Shown: positions 46,571 through 59,941 of the stretch, piece after piece | Layout: every line of letters begins with the position of its first letter | Position numbering within the stretch: the first letter of the stretch is position 1 | Source of the DNA: Gnetum montanum | Taxonomy: Eukaryota; Streptophyta; Gnetopsida; Gnetales; Gnetaceae | Direction: 5' to 3' | NCBI GenBank assembly: GCA_015680685.1 | Contig: MNCI01027262.1 | Coordinates: 1,823,397-1,887,396, forward strand | DNA: 64,000 nt | Notes under the pieces: generated by a model | Seen by the model: only the letters and a program-made list of their open reading frames with translations | Told to the model about the DNA's origin: nothing | Database searches by the model: none | Made by a program: the position numbers and the translations under genes

Positions 46571-49500
46571 GTTCCATGTATCATGTACAATTACACAGTG
46601 TGTAACTACATGTAGAAATTGTGGATAGTGAAAAGCACAAAAATCATAACATGTAGCCAATGTGCTAATGAAACAAAAATTCAAAGGTACCTAATAGGTA
46701 ATCATGATAGTAGTTCAACAATATGCATGTAATTGACTAAGAGCCTTACATGTGCCTATGTTAAAGGCATGGAAGAACTAGAGCAAGTTCTTTACCAACT
46801 CTCTAATGATGAACCTAATGAAACTAACTAGAAAGAGTTGGAGATCCCTGAAAGCTTTAAAGAGAAGCCCCTTGAGCTGAAATCTTTACCAGCCAAAATG
46901 GAATATTTCTTTCTAAACAATGGAAAGCCAACTATTATTAACGCAAACTTTACTCCTACGTAGAAAAAGAATTTGTTGGAGGTGGTCAAAAATGGCCAAT
47001 AGCCTTTGCTTGGTCATATCATAAACTCACTAGAACTAATCATAGGATATGTTAGCATTGCATCTACATAGATCCTTCCATGAAGCCAAAGGGGTAGCTA
47101 TAGCAATGATTGAATCCTAAATTGAAGTAGATTAGCAAAGAGGAGATTAAACAACTCCTCAAGGCGGGGCTCATCTATCCCATTGTGGATAGTGAGTGGG
47201 TTAGCCAACTTATGATAGTGCCAAAGAAAGGTGGCAAATGAAGGACCTATACCAATTTTAGGCTACTGAACATGGCAACATTCAAAGATGACTTCTCATT
47301 ACCATTTGTAACCTAGGTGTTGGACATCATTTCTAGGCATTACTACTATAAATTTCTAGATAGTTATAATGGCTATAACCAAATCAAAATCATGCTAGAG
47401 GATTAGTCCAAAACTACATTCATGAGATCCTAGGACACTTTCACATATAGAAAGATACCATTTGGCATGTGCGATGCTGTCACAACATTCCAATGCCATA
47501 TCATGAGCATCTTTCAATAGAAGATTGATAGTGTGGTGGAAGTCTCCATGGATGAATTCTTCACCTATGGGACTACATTTGAGTAATCCCTATACCATCT
47601 TGAGAAAGTGTTAAAAAGGTATGTGAAGACAAAATATAGGATCAATTGGCAAAAAAGCCAATTTTTGGTCTAGGAAGGCATTGTTTTAGGACACAAAAAT
47701 TCTACAAAATGGACCAAGATGGATCCTAAAAAAATAAGGATCATCCAAGGAATTACCAAACAACCAGAATTAGTCAAAGATGTGATGTCATTCCTTGGAC
47801 ACATTGGCTACTATCAGTGATTCATAGAGAATTTCTCAAAGATCACTAAACTGTTTGTGGACTTGACAAAAAAGGAGGCTTCATTTGTCTAGACCAAAAA
47901 ATGTGAGCATGCATTTCAACATCTCAAGTAGAAGCTCATGAAAACCCCAATCCTATGAGTACTTAACTCCATTTCACATTATGATGGATGTATCAAATTA
48001 TGCCTTCGGAGTTGAGCTCACACAGTTAGATAATAAAAAATGTCCATACTACATCTACTACACAAGTAGAACCATTGTGGGTGTAAAGTTGAATTACACC
48101 ACCAAAGAGAGAGAATTAATGGTGGTGGTGTTTGCCTTTGAAAAATTCAAGAACTATGTGCTTGGGTACAAGGTGTTTGTGCACAATGATCATAGTGCAA
48201 TTTGGTTTTTCCTTATCAAATTAATGATGCCTACTTATGTCATATGGTGGCTTGTAATCTTACAAGAATTCAATCTTATGATGTTAGATCGAAAAAGGGC
48301 TGAGAACATGGTTGCTAACCACTTGTCTCAATTGTAATGGGACAACAAAGAGGAGGATAGCCCATTATCAAATCAATTTGCTAATGAACTCCTCTTTGTT
48401 GGGGCTATAACTAAACAAATACCCAATGAACCTAAATAGTACGACGGAATTCTTATCTATCTTCTCACTTAGGAGATGCCATAAGAGTTGAACCAAATAA
48501 AAAAATAACAGTTTCTTCACCAAGTGAAACACTTCATGAAAATCAATGAACATCTTCACAAGGTGTGTGCTAATGGCCTGGTTCATTGGTGTGTTTCTAA
48601 TGCTAATCAACTACGTGTTTTCCAATATGCTCATGAGCATCCTTGTGGGGGAAACTATGTTGGAAGATGCATGGTCATTAAGATCCTCATGGAAGGGTAT
48701 TATTAGCCAACACTTTTTAGGGATGTTAATCAATTCATCTACTCTTACAACGTAATGGTGGAATGACTACTCATATGGAAAAACCTTAGTAGTGGATCCA
48801 ACCACTAGAGCCCTTTGACATATGGGGAATTAACTTCATTGATCCCATCTCATATATGTCAAATGGAAAGGCATACATCATAATTTTTATTAACTATTGT
48901 ACAAAATGGGCAAAAGCTACAACTATCACTGATTACACATCATCTATAGTTGCTCAGTTTGCACAAAAAAATGTTGTAAATAGGATTGGTGTACAATGTG
49001 CACTTATTTTTGACAATGGTACTTATTTTATGGACACTACCTTTTAAAATCTCATGTAATTCTTGGGGGTTGAACATAAATTAACAACACCCTACCACCC
49101 CTAAGCTAATAGTCAAGCAGAGATTACAAATAAGGAAATAACAAACATACTAATAAGAATAGTTAGTAAATATGGAAGGGATTAGAGCACAAAACTTAAT
49201 GATTCCCTTTGGGCTTACTGCTCTACTTGGAAACTTCCTATTAGCTACTCTTCCTATAAGCATGTGTACAAAAAATTACTAACCTTTCCTATCTAAGTAA
49301 AACTTCATATACTTTTAATAGCTTGTGACCTTGACCTTGACCTAAGTCTAGCATGAAAAAAAAGATTAATAAATCTCAACTTGCTAGAAGAGAACCAACT
49401 GGTAGCCCTATCATCTAACGAGTTACACAAGGCATTCAACAAATAATGTCATGATCTTAAGATAAGAAAAGTAAAATTTCAACCAAGAGATAGGATCCTC

Positions 49501-49705
49501 TACTAAAACCCCACACATGTACCATAAAGAACCAAGTTCCAAAAATTGTGGGAAGGACCTTATGTTATCTATGAAACTTGTCCTTCTAGGGCCATGTTAA
49601 TATATAAACCTAAAAGTCCAAACAGGAAATTGTTGGTCAACATGCAACAAATCAAACCTTTTCATGAGCCCAAAAGAGCTACTGACCAAAACACCTCAAT
49701 AGATT
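46571..49705 (+). pseudogene. Element 2 pol (protease end, RT, RNase H, integrase)
   Basis: RT begins about 47135 (EEIKQLLKAGLIYPIVDSEW-like). Its box reads S-M-D-E-F-F-T-Y-G (47545-47571), with Glu in place of the second Asp. RNase H (47981-48337) is the longest open piece, with YTTKERELMVVVFAFEKFK and HNDHSAIWFF. Integrase has CSNANQLRVFQ-type zinc-finger flank (about 48585-48640), WGINFIDPI (about 48826), FDNGTYF (about 49010-49030), TTPYHP (about 49085-49105) and NDSLWAYCSTWKLP (about 49198-49240). The C-terminal tail runs to about 49700 (MQQIKPFHEPK). Frames are broken throughout. Confidence 0.75.
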
Positions 49706-50470
49706 GACAAGCACACTCAACTTTTTGGATCTCCTCCTTCCAACTCAATCATGAGAGACATGGCCATCCATGCTAACCAATTAAAGTGGATCCTCAGTTT
49801 TCACCTTTTTTGTTTTACACTGTCTTTAATACCTTTTCTTCTTTCTTAAATATTTTACAATTTTTCTATGTTTTAGTTTATTTAATTTAGTTTTTCTATT
49901 ATTTTTCTTATGTTTTTTTTTGTTTTGTTTATTGCTATTAGAACTAAGTGCAACTATAGCTACTATTGATGGTGGTTTGTACTATAATGTTATTTAATTG
50001 CTAATGTTTATATTCTATCTTTGAATTTTGGTATTAATAAGTAAGACATGGTTTATTTTTCATGATAACAATTAGTGAGTCTATGTCATTCACCCATCCA
50101 TAAACTCTATGGTGTTCCTTATTTTGGAAATATAAGGTCCCTTATTGAAACTTTTAATGAACTTGTGACCTTGGTAGTTTTCAAACTTGGGAAGGATTAA
50201 ATGGATAGACAAGGGTGTAACTTCAAGGGGATTTTATGGTCTTTGTACTTGCCTACTCTCTTGAGTGCATGAGCGTTTTAATGGTTTTCTCACCATTTTT
50301 CTATTGACCAATAATAGGAAGCTAAAAGTCTTGGCATGGTGTGGTTTCCATCTTAAAATATAAAAATATAAAATCCAAAATTAATAATAATAAAAATTAA
50401 AAGCACACCTCTTAGATGAAATAATAGGCTACAAGCACTAGTTATGGGACTAGAAAGATATGTTACCCAT
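49706..50470 (+). other. Element 2 spacer, left part
   Basis: Noncoding spacer after pol, aligning with element 1 at about 29325-30257. It is interrupted at 50471 by element 3; the last five bases (cccat, 50466-50470) are the target duplication. It continues at 59942. Confidence 0.75.
50466..50470. repeat. Target-site duplication of element 3, left copy
   Basis: The 5-mer cccat adjoins the LTR end TGATGAG. The same 5-mer occurs at 59942-59946 after the other LTR end (tcatca). Five bases is the usual Ty3/gypsy duplication length. Confidence 0.8.
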
Positions 50471-51366
50471 TGATGAGCAATGAGTAAATCCTATGCCCAA
50501 CCATACAAATCACTAGCATTCAGTAAGAGATATGCTAGAATTTTTTAGACATTTGCTCTCTAAGTACATTGGGTCTAGGAGGTGAAGCTCACAATTGTGA
50601 TCATTATCTTCTTAGTTTCACTTGTGAAGCGCACGTGTATGGTTAAGTATAATTGAGGCATATGATTTTTATCATTTTATGTTTTATGATTTAAGTCACC
50701 TAAGAGAAAGAATAAAGTAATTAAATGCTTAATTAATTTAATAGGTAGCTAATAACTAACTAATTCTAATATAAGCATTCATTCCCACTTTCTATACACA
50801 TCTTAAATCACATTATAGCACTGCTGGGTTACCAAGCATTAAGCGCTATTGGGCTTACCAAGCATTAAATGTATCCTCGAAGTGGTTGTACTTATGTTTT
50901 ATATTTAATTGATATTATTAACTTAATACAAATTCATTGAAGTAAATAACATGAATATTAAATGCATAAGGAAAACATTAATCTATTCCAAATGCTCCAA
51001 GGTTTGATTAGAAAAGCTCATCTTTGTTGTCATTCACACTAAGGTGCTCAAGTACATTTGTGCTCAAATAAATATCCATATACTTCTTTGACTCCTACTA
51101 TAGGCACTTAGAAAATATTATAACTTTTGAAAGGAAAAACAATAAGAGCTTTGCTACAACTAATGGAAAGATTACCATAAATGTGGTGGGTACGCATACA
51201 TTTATAAGTGATGACAAGGTGTGGTCAACGTAGTATAAAAACTCTATAAATACATGCCCACACTTAGTGATTTTTTCACATTTGCTCACAAACAAGGGGA
51301 TTGCATCAACATGGTGGGCTCCATAGATGGGATCCCATCGATGGGGCCTACGACCAAGAGTTTTCA
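50471..51366 (-). repeat. Element 3 3' LTR
   Basis: The outer end (50471, TGATGAG on the plus strand) is exact. The inner end is placed at about 51366 by aligning GGCCCCATCGATGGGATCCCATC (19 of these bases shared in sense with the 5' LTR start) and is uncertain by tens of bases. It carries about 65 extra bases near 51235-51300 that are absent from the 5' LTR. TATA is at 51200-51206. Confidence 0.7.
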
Positions 51367-52850
51367 CTTTTGAAATAGGGATAAAACAAAGAAGTTTCAA
51401 CATGACATTAATGTTGTTGGAGGTATAGAAATGTTGTGAACATGATGAAATAGTGGAAGAAAACTAGAATATTTACAAAAAGGAGTTTTATGCTAGATCA
51501 TGAATTTAAAGGAGAACATTCCATTAAGGAGCACATAGTTGGACAAAATTGATGGGGTGCACAAAGGATTTGATCGTAGAAATGCCTAAGGATAAGAAAC
51601 CTAACTAGCCCAACCAAGAGAAATGCAAGTGGGTCCTACCCAAAGTAGGCTCATGCCCTTGTTGCCATTGCATATCCTTAAACAAAGGAGTTCATGAATC
51701 CTATGGTTGATTAATGGTTATGAAAAGTTAAGGATGTAATCATAAAAGAATCTACCTAAGAATTTTGGCACATCAAACTAAGAAATCAAAGGAAACATAG
51801 AAAACTAGTAGTGAGGTGAGATGTGGAAAGCATGGATGGGTGAGATGAAGAGTGAAACAGACTTCCCTATCATGGTTACATGAAGTCCCTTGTGGATTTT
51901 GTGATTAAATGACTTGATAAAGTTCAACCTTAGTCTAGATCAAAACCAATCACTTCCAATGACTTTGCATCGATACTCTAAAACAAGTCCATCCCCTTGA
52001 GACACAAGAATGCTTTCACAAATCAATCATCATTCCTAAAAGAGAAGAAAAAAGAAGTAGGAAGTGAGATGAGCCTTAGTTAGAGGGGACCTTCAGGCAT
52101 GGGTAACATGTCTTTCTAGGCCCATAACCAATGCTTGTAGTCCATTATTGAGTCTAAGGGATGTGCTTTGAATTTCCATTATTTTTTGTTTGGATTTTGT
52201 ATTTTTATGACTTCTGAATGGGAACCACACCATGTAAAGACTTTAACTTCTTGTTATTGGTTGATAGTAGAATGGTAATAAATCCATGAAAAAAATCATA
52301 TACTCAAGAGGTTAGGAAAGTATAGAGAGCATCAAATCCTCTTAAAGTCACATACTTATCAATCCATTTAATCCTTTCCAAGTTTGGAAACTACCAAGAT
52401 CACAAGTTTGTTAAAGTTCTTATTAAGGAAGGGACCTCATATTTCAAAAACAAGGAATACCATAGAGTTTTGTGGATGGGTGGATGACATGGACTCACTA
52501 CCTATTTCATAAAAAAGAAACCATTTCTTAGTTATCAATACCAAAATTCAAAGATAGAATATAGACATTAGCAATTAAAAACATAAACCACCATCAATAG
52601 CAACTACAACATCACTATGTCCTATTGACAATAAAGAAAAGGAAATAAAAACACTAGAAAAACATAAGAAAAACACAAACCAAAATAAAGTAAAATATAA
52701 AATAAATTGGAAAATATTCAAGAAAGATAAAACATACTAAAGACAGTGTAAGAAAAAAATGGTGAAACCAAGAAAAAATGAAAAACTGAGTAATTTTATA
52801 TGATTTAACATGAATGGCCATCTCCCCCATGACTAAGTTGTAAGGAGGAG
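51367..52850 (-). other. Element 3 noncoding tail
   Basis: This lies between the end of pol and the 3' LTR. In minus sense it aligns with the element 1 spacer from about 29385 to about 30800 (for example gcctactttgggtaggaccca versus cctactatgggaaggaccca). The section that would carry the extra ORF is missing; the LTR begins where elements 1 and 2 have the internal TATA and motif cluster. Confidence 0.65.
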
Positions 52851-52879
52851 ATCTAAAATATTGAGCATGCTTGTCCATT

Positions 52880-55800
52880 TGAGGAGGTGTTGAGATCACT
52901 AGCTATCTTAGGTTCATGGAAAGCTTTAACTTGTTGCATGTTGACCAACAACTTCTTATTTGGAGTTTCAAATTTGTAGATCAACATGGTTTCAAAGCAA
53001 AGGTTTCATAGATGATGTCAAGCCCTTCCCACAACATTTGGAACCTAGTTCTTTATGGCACATGTATGTGGTTCTAGTAAAGAACCATGTCTCTAAGTTG
53101 AAATTTTACCTTCCTTATTTTGAGGTCATGACATTGCTTGTTTAATGCCTTATGCACTTCATTCAAGGATAGGGCCATCAATCAATTCTCACCTAATACA
53201 TTAAGGTTGCTCAATCTCTCTTTCTGTGTTAGAATAAGATCAAGGTCAAGGTCATAAGCTATTTCAAGTGTGCAAAGCTTGGACTAAATATGAAGATTTG
53301 CCAATTTTCTATACAATAGTTCATAGGGATAATATCGTATAGGGAGTTTCTAGGTTAAGTAGTAGGCCCAAAGGGCATAATTACATTTAGTGCTCTACTC
53401 TCTTCTATATTTTTCAATTGTTCTTGTTAAGATCTTAGTGATCTCCCTATTCGTAACCTCAGCTTAACCATTAGCTTAGGGTTAGTAAGGTGTTTTTGTT
53501 CAAACCCCAAGCATTGCATGAGTTTTTAAAAGGTTGTGCCTATAAAATGGGTATCATTATTAAAAATCAGTGCATGTGTCACCCCAAACCTATTTACAAT
53601 ATTTTTTTGTACAAACTAAGTAGCTATAGAAGATGTATAGTTAGTGATAGCTACTAATTTTACCCATTTTGTACAATAGTCAATAATGACTATGATGTAC
53701 ACCTTTCCATTTGACATGGGTGTGATGGGACCCATGAAGTCAATGCCCTAGATCTCAAATAGCTTTAGTGATTGGATCCACTATTGAGATCCCTCGATAT
53801 GAGTAATCATTCCACCATCATGTTGGCAATGTTCACAAGAGTAGATGATTTGGTAAGCATTCCTAAAGAGTGTTGGCCAATAATAGCCTACCATTAGGAT
53901 TTTAATGGTCATGTGTCTTTCAACATATTGTACCCCACAAGGATCCTCATGAGCATCCTAGAGAACACATAATTGATTAGCATTAGGAACATACCAATGA
54001 ACTAGGCCATCAACGCACACCTTGGAAATGTGTCCATTGATCTCCATGAATAATTTCTCCTAGTGAAGACACTATTATTTCTTCCTCTAGTCCAATTTGT
54101 GTGGCATCTCCTAAGTAACAAGATAGGTACAAATGCCATTGTACCAATTAGGCTCATTGGACATTTATTTAGTTATAGCCCCAGCAAAGAGGAGTTCATC
54201 AGGAAATTGATTAGAAAGTAATCTTTTCTCTTCTTTGCTGTCCCATTGCAACTAAGACAAGTGGTCAACAACCACATTCTTAGTTTCCTTTCAATCTACC
54301 ATTATGAGATCAAATTCTTGTAAGATTACATGCTATCATATGACATGGGGGCTCATCATCGATTTGTTCATCAGGAATAAGATTACACTATGGTCTGTGT
54401 GCATGAACACCTCGTACCCAAGCACATAGTGCCTAAATTTTTCCAAAGCATATACCATCACCATCAATTATTTCTCTATTGTGGTGTAATTCAGCTATGC
54501 ATCCACAATGATTTGACTCATATAGTGTATATATTATTGATGTTTCTGATCATCCAACTATGTGAGCATGGCTCCCAAGGCATAATTTGATACATCCATG
54601 ATGATGTGAAATGATTTAGAGCAGTTATGTGCTTGTAGAATCAAATTCCACATTCCTTGGTCCAAACAAACAAAGCATTTTTCTTTGTCAGCTCCACTAA
54701 TGATTTAATGATCTTAGAGAAATTCTTAATGAATTTTTGGAGGTAGCCAGTGTGTCCAAGGAATGACCTTACATCTTTGACAATTTCTGGTTGATGGGTA
54801 ATTTCTTAGATGACCTTTATTTTTTCAAGATTAACCTCAATCCCTTTTTCAGATATTCTATCCTCCAAAATAATATCTTCTTAGATCATTAGATGGATTT
54901 TCTACTAATTAAGTTGAAGGTTTGTCTTCACAAACCTTTTCAACACTTGCTTTAGACAATCTATGATTTTCTCAAATGTAGCCCCATAGGTGGAAAATTC
55001 ATCCATGAAGACTTCCACCTTGCTATCAACTTGCTGTTGGAAGATGCTCAAGATAAGGAATTGGAAGGTTGCATAAGCATTACACAAGCCAAATAACATC
55101 TTCCTATATGCAAATGTTTCCCAGGGACTTGTGAATGTTGTTTTGGCATAATCCTATAGTGTAATTTGAATTTGATTATAGCCATTATAACCATCTAGAA
55201 AGATGTAGTAGAAATGCCCAAAAATTGTGTCCAATGCCTAATCCATGAATGGTAACAAAAAATGATCTTTGTATGTTGTCATGTTCAACAACCTAAAGTC
55301 AGTACAAACCCTCCACTTCCCATATTTCATTAGCACTATCACAAGTGGGCTAACCTACTCACTATTTGTAATGGGATAGACAAATCCCACCTTGAGAAGT
55401 TGTTCAATCTCCTCTTTGATGATCTGCTTTAGTTTGAGGTTTAACTACCACTGCAACTACCTCTTTGGATTTATGTAGGCATCTGTATAGATGCAATGCT
55501 AGCATATCCATGGATCAATTCCAATTAGTTCATGATATGACCAAGCAAAAGCTATTGACCATTTGTTGAACACCTTCAACAAGTTCTCTTTTTGTTTAGG
55601 AGCAATATTGGAATTGATTATAATTGGCTTGCCATTTGTTAAGAAAGCATATTCCATTTTGTCCAACAGAGTTTTCAGCTCCAGGGACTCCTATTTAAAG
55701 CTCTTAAGGATTTCCAACTCTCCCTAATAAGTATCATAAGGTTCATCAAAAAGTTGGTAATGGACTTATTCCATCTCATCGATGCCTTCAACATAGGCAC

Positions 55801-56990
55801 TCAGCAAGCTTTCAGTTGGTTCCATGCATATTGTTGAGTTGCTATTAGGATCAAATATTAACCACTAGGTGCCCTCCTATTTTGTGGTTATTGAGTACAA
55901 GAACCTTTGAATTCCAAACATATTTGCACATTGCCTTCATGTTGTGATAGATGTACTTTTTATGGAACATAATTTATACACATAGTTGCATCCTATGTCA
56001 CTGTACCTAATGCATGGAATGTGCTTTTCCTCTATTTTTCCAAATTCATTTTCCTTGGAAATCTCCAAGAAGAGGTCTCTAATTCCTAGTTGTGCAGCAA
56101 TGGTGCTCAACCAACCCCTTCCCATGATGATTGGGAAGTCCCCCTTGTAGTTATCAACATGAATCATCAAGAAGTTAGTAGGATATGACCATCTACAAAT
56201 AGTGCTCACAATGTCCTCCACCAATCATAAGGGAACAATGATGAATTGATCTACCAACTCAAGATTAATGTTGCTCTTCTTGAGTGGAGGCAAGTTCCGG
56301 GCTTTGTACATCTCATGGAAAATTAAATTCTAATCAAAACTTGAGTCTAAAAAATCCTTGCAAGATTCATTCCTAGTGATTTGCACATAAGTAAGGGAAC
56401 TACCAACATCAAATCTTTTCCTGGGAAGGTGGCCAACATTGATCCAATCGATTACAGCATGGGTCAACATGATAGTATGCACTTTGGAAGGAATTCCATT
56501 TGAAGGGAACTTGAAAGATTGTGTAGAGGATGAAGATGAAGCAAGGCTATCAACTACAAATATTTGTGAGGACTTTGTAGGACTATTGGTTTGAAAGAAT
56601 GGTATTTTTTTGGATTTACTTTCCAAACCACTTGGTTGAGGAGCTAGATGTAATTTAATGGCCTTGGTGGCATTACGTTGTTGTCGCTAGGTTAGAATTT
56701 CAACCTAAATTGATGAAGTAGGTGGTAATTGAGTTGAGGGAAGAGGGACATGTGTAGAAGGATGAAGAGGGTAATGAGGAAATGGGGATTCCCCTCTTGG
56801 AGATTGGGCTTTGTAGTATTCAAGAGGGTAGTAGTGATGCTAAAATGAGGTGTGACTAGAAGAGCCATACAAATAAATGGACTATTAAACATAGTACCCA
56901 TATGAATTAGGCTATCAGTAGGAGCATTGCTACCTTGGTGGTGGCATCCTCCACAATTGGATGTTGCCATTGATGATATTGCTTATCAGG
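52880..56990 (-). pseudogene. Element 3 pol (protease, RT, RNase H, integrase)
   Basis: Minus-strand order: linker with TQSFKFPSNGIPSKVHTIML (about 56455-56515); protease region with DFPIIMGRGWLSTIAAQLGI (about 56080-56140); RT with FGLCNAYATFQ (about 55060-55095) and box F-M-D-E-F-S-T-Y-G (54983-55009), again Glu for Asp; RNase H (about 54250-54650); integrase zinc-finger and core (about 53300-54060); C-terminal tail ending near 52880. It is the best-preserved protease region of the four copies but still has stops. Confidence 0.75.
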
Positions 56991-58943
56991 TTGTGGTGGA
57001 GCTCCACTTAGATAGTTTGCTTGTTGTTGGTGAAACTTCTTGGGGTTGCCTTAAGGATAAGGTAACCTTATGGATGTTTTTGTTCTTGCCAATCTAGGAT
57101 TTAGAGTGTGCATCCCATAATTCTACAAGTGTGACACAATGGGACAACATCCCTTAGGATGTTCTTATTGGTAGATGGCACACCCATCATCATCCCTTTC
57201 GTGAGCATGTTTAGCTCCCTTCCTTCTCTTGTGATCATGATCACTAATTTACTTTTTGGATTTCTCTTCTATTTTTAGAGTGGTTTGGAATTTTTCATCC
57301 AAATAATCCCACATTTTGTCTACCTTAGCTGAAATTTTAGAAAAAAACTTTTGAATCGACAAGTTCTATCATCACAGTACCTCATTAAGTAATGCCTCCT
57401 CCTCATTATTACAGAACAAAACTTTCCTTTTTCTGATGGAAGGATCTTAGTTGTACTCCTCTACACTTTTCATATTTCTCAATTCTTCTTCTTCTTTGGC
57501 AACCTACTCAATCAACCTTTGAATCTGATGGGATCTAAGTTCTAAAAGTCTCCCTTCTGCATAGACCCCAAGAGTTCTCCTTATTTTTTTGTAGAGTCCA
57601 TCTATGATATGGTGGAGCTACTCCCTTTGAGAATAATCATAGCTAAGACATTAATGCAAAAGAGAATAGTAACTACCCATGGTTGTGTCCAATGGTTCAT
57701 GCATTCCTTTTTTCCAATCTTGGATCTGCTTTCTTAAGTTTAACACTCACGAGTACATTTGATACTTTTTGTTGAAGAGTTCAAGCATCGTACTTCATTT
57801 GAAAATTGATTCTAGCTCCAAGGACCAATACCAAATTTTAGCTTCTTAGATGAGTGTTCTTGGGAATAGTTTTAATTTTCTCATTCATTCCCCACATTCT
57901 ACAAGGCACAGGCATCATGAAATTCTTGAAGATGAATATGTGGATCTAAGTTATATACCTTTTTGAACTTGGGGATGTTGGTCATATACAACTATTTAAT
58001 TTAGCTGTCTTTCACATGCCTTGCTATGATCCTCTTGGCATCTACAATATTCAGCATATTTATAGTTGCATGCAAAGGCTCATCACAGTCATGGCCTTTT
58101 TGATGGCCATGATGCCTATGATACCCTTTGTTGTCCCTTCTTTCATGGTGGTGCACCTCTGTATAATGCCCATGCCCCTTGCCTCTACTGGTCTCGTGGA
58201 TCCTACAATCATCTCTATCCCACTAGTCACCTCCATCATAATCACATCCTTTGTGACTTTGGTTAAAGCTAGAAAAGAAAGAAGGACTAGCACCACCATG
58301 GTGCCCACCACCTCCTCTTCTTCATTCATGGCCATAATCATCATGTCTATCGTCATCGTGATGCTTGTCCTAGTTCCTACCTTGAATTCCACCTTTAGAT
58401 CCCCCATAGTCATGGGAGCCATTCTTCCTCAAATTAGGATTATTAATAGTAGACTAAAAGTTTTGGTTTGGGTTTCCCTCATCAAAGACAAGGGAAGGAG
58501 AATTAGTGAATTGAGAATCCCCAGCTCTCCATCTTTTTGGCCTAGCAAAAACAAGGTGTTATTGAACCATTTCCCCTTTAATGCTTCATAACAAGGGGTT
58601 ATTGATCTTTTATGCATTATGCCTCAGTGGGATGATAATCCTAAGAGTCATGATCCTGGACAACACATTCAACATGGAGGCCTTACATGCCCAACCTCAT
58701 AAGATATTGGAGCAGCATCACATGAATTGATCGATTTGGTGAAAATGCAATGTTTTCCTTTATGTTCCTCCACCACAAATGTTCATTCTAATATAGGATG
58801 AAGGTGAAATGTGGTACATATTCATCAAGATTAGTATAGAATACTTTGCATTGTTGGGGCATTGACTGTTTTGACCCATCGTACCTTTGATTAGAAGTAT
58901 GCTTGAACAACGACAGAGAATCAGCCATATGGGAAGAAGACAT
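56991..58943 (-). pseudogene. Element 3 gag
   Basis: The start is at ATG 58943-58941 (M-S-S-S-H-M), matching elements 1 and 2. The N-terminal block has FYTNLDEYVPHFTFILY (about 58790-58840). A strongly His/Asp/Gly-rich linker (KHHDDDRHDDYGHE-like, about 58320-58370) precedes the capsid-like region. The Cys/His segment near 57140-57185 retains E-H-P-K-G-C-C-P. A long open frame on the plus strand (58016-58591) is antisense to the linker and is not a gene. Stops present. Confidence 0.65.
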
Positions 58944-59071
58944 TTTAGTTGGAAAGAAAAATAGTGTGCTTTTAATATTATTATTATTCTTAATGATTGC
59001 AAATTTAAGGTTTGTTACAACATCTTTAAATAATTTCACTAAGTCTTAAATAGCGCACACAACTAACTAAA

Positions 59072-59090
59072 GTCCATGGCAACAACACCA
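59072..59090 (-). promoter_or_regulatory. Primer-binding site of element 3 (tRNA-Asp type)
   Basis: On the minus strand TGGTGTTGTTGCCATGGAC follows one base after the 5' LTR. It keeps the GTTGCC core of the tRNA-Asp-type site and differs at five positions. Confidence 0.7.
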
Positions 59091-59091
59091 A

Positions 59092-59941
59092 TGATGAGCA
59101 ATGAGTATATCCTACACCCAACTATATAAATCACTAGCATTAACTAAGTGATCTAGTCAAATTCTATAAAATTTAGCTCTCTAATTACACTAGGTCTAGG
59201 AGGTGAATCTCACAATCATGATCATTGTCTTCTCATTTTTACTGATGAAGTGCAAGCATATGGTTAAGTGCAACTAAGGCATATGATTTTTATCATTTTA
59301 TGTTTTATGATTTAAGTCATCTATGAGTAAGAATAAAGTAATTAAAAGCTTAATTAATCTAATAAGTAGCTAATATCTAACTAATTCTAACATAATCATT
59401 CATTCCCACTTTCCATACACATCTTGAATCACGTTATAGTGCCACTAGGTTACCAAGTGTTAAGCACCACTAAGCCTACCAAGCATTAAATGTATACTTG
59501 AAGTGGTTGTACTTACGTTTTCTTTTTAATAAACATTAATTACTTAATTAAAATTCATTAAAGTAAGTCACATGAATATTAAATGCATAAGAAAAACATT
59601 CATCTATTCTAAGTGCTACAAGGTTTGATCAGAAAAGCTCATCTTTATTATCATTCACACCGAGGTGCTTAGGTACATGAGTGCTTGAATAAAGATCCAT
59701 GCACTTATTTGACTCCTACTATGGACACTCAAAAAATATTCTAAATTTTGGAAGGAAAAAATTCAAGAGCTTTGCTATAACTAATGGAAAGATTACCATA
59801 ACTACTAAAGGTAGATGCACATTTATAGGCAATAACAGGATGCCATGTCGACAGGTACTCATCAACGTAGCAAACCTTACATTGATGGGGTCATGGAATC
59901 GATGGCATCCCATCAACGTGGCCCAAAAACATATTTCATCA
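59092..59941 (-). repeat. Element 3 5' LTR
   Basis: 850 bases, TGATGAAATATG to GCTCATCA on the minus strand, with 6-base inverted ends TGATGA/TCATCA. TATA (CCTATAAAT) is at about 59821-59829. The U3 contains CGTTGATGGGATGCCATCGAT and related words (59860-59925), given here as two overlapping words. The left neighbour is the primer site; the right neighbour is the target duplication. Confidence 0.85.

Larger units (their letters stand above)
50471..59941 (-). mobile_element. Athila-like Ty3/gypsy element 3, nested and complete at both ends
   Basis: A 9471-base element on the minus strand inserted into element 2's spacer. It has a 5' LTR (59092-59941), primer site (59072-59090), gag-pol (58943 to about 52880), a noncoding tail (about 51367-52850) and a 3' LTR (about 50471-51366), flanked by cccat duplications. 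Removing it joins the two halves of element 2's spacer in the order seen in element 1. It lacks the extra 3' ORF of elements 1 and 2. The LTRs differ at roughly 15-20% of positions by eye, so it is old. Confidence 0.85.

Noticed and set aside
58016..58591. A 191-codon open frame on the plus strand.
   Set aside because: It is antisense to the His/Asp-rich gag linker of element 3, whose biased codons leave the opposite strand open. No family resemblance.
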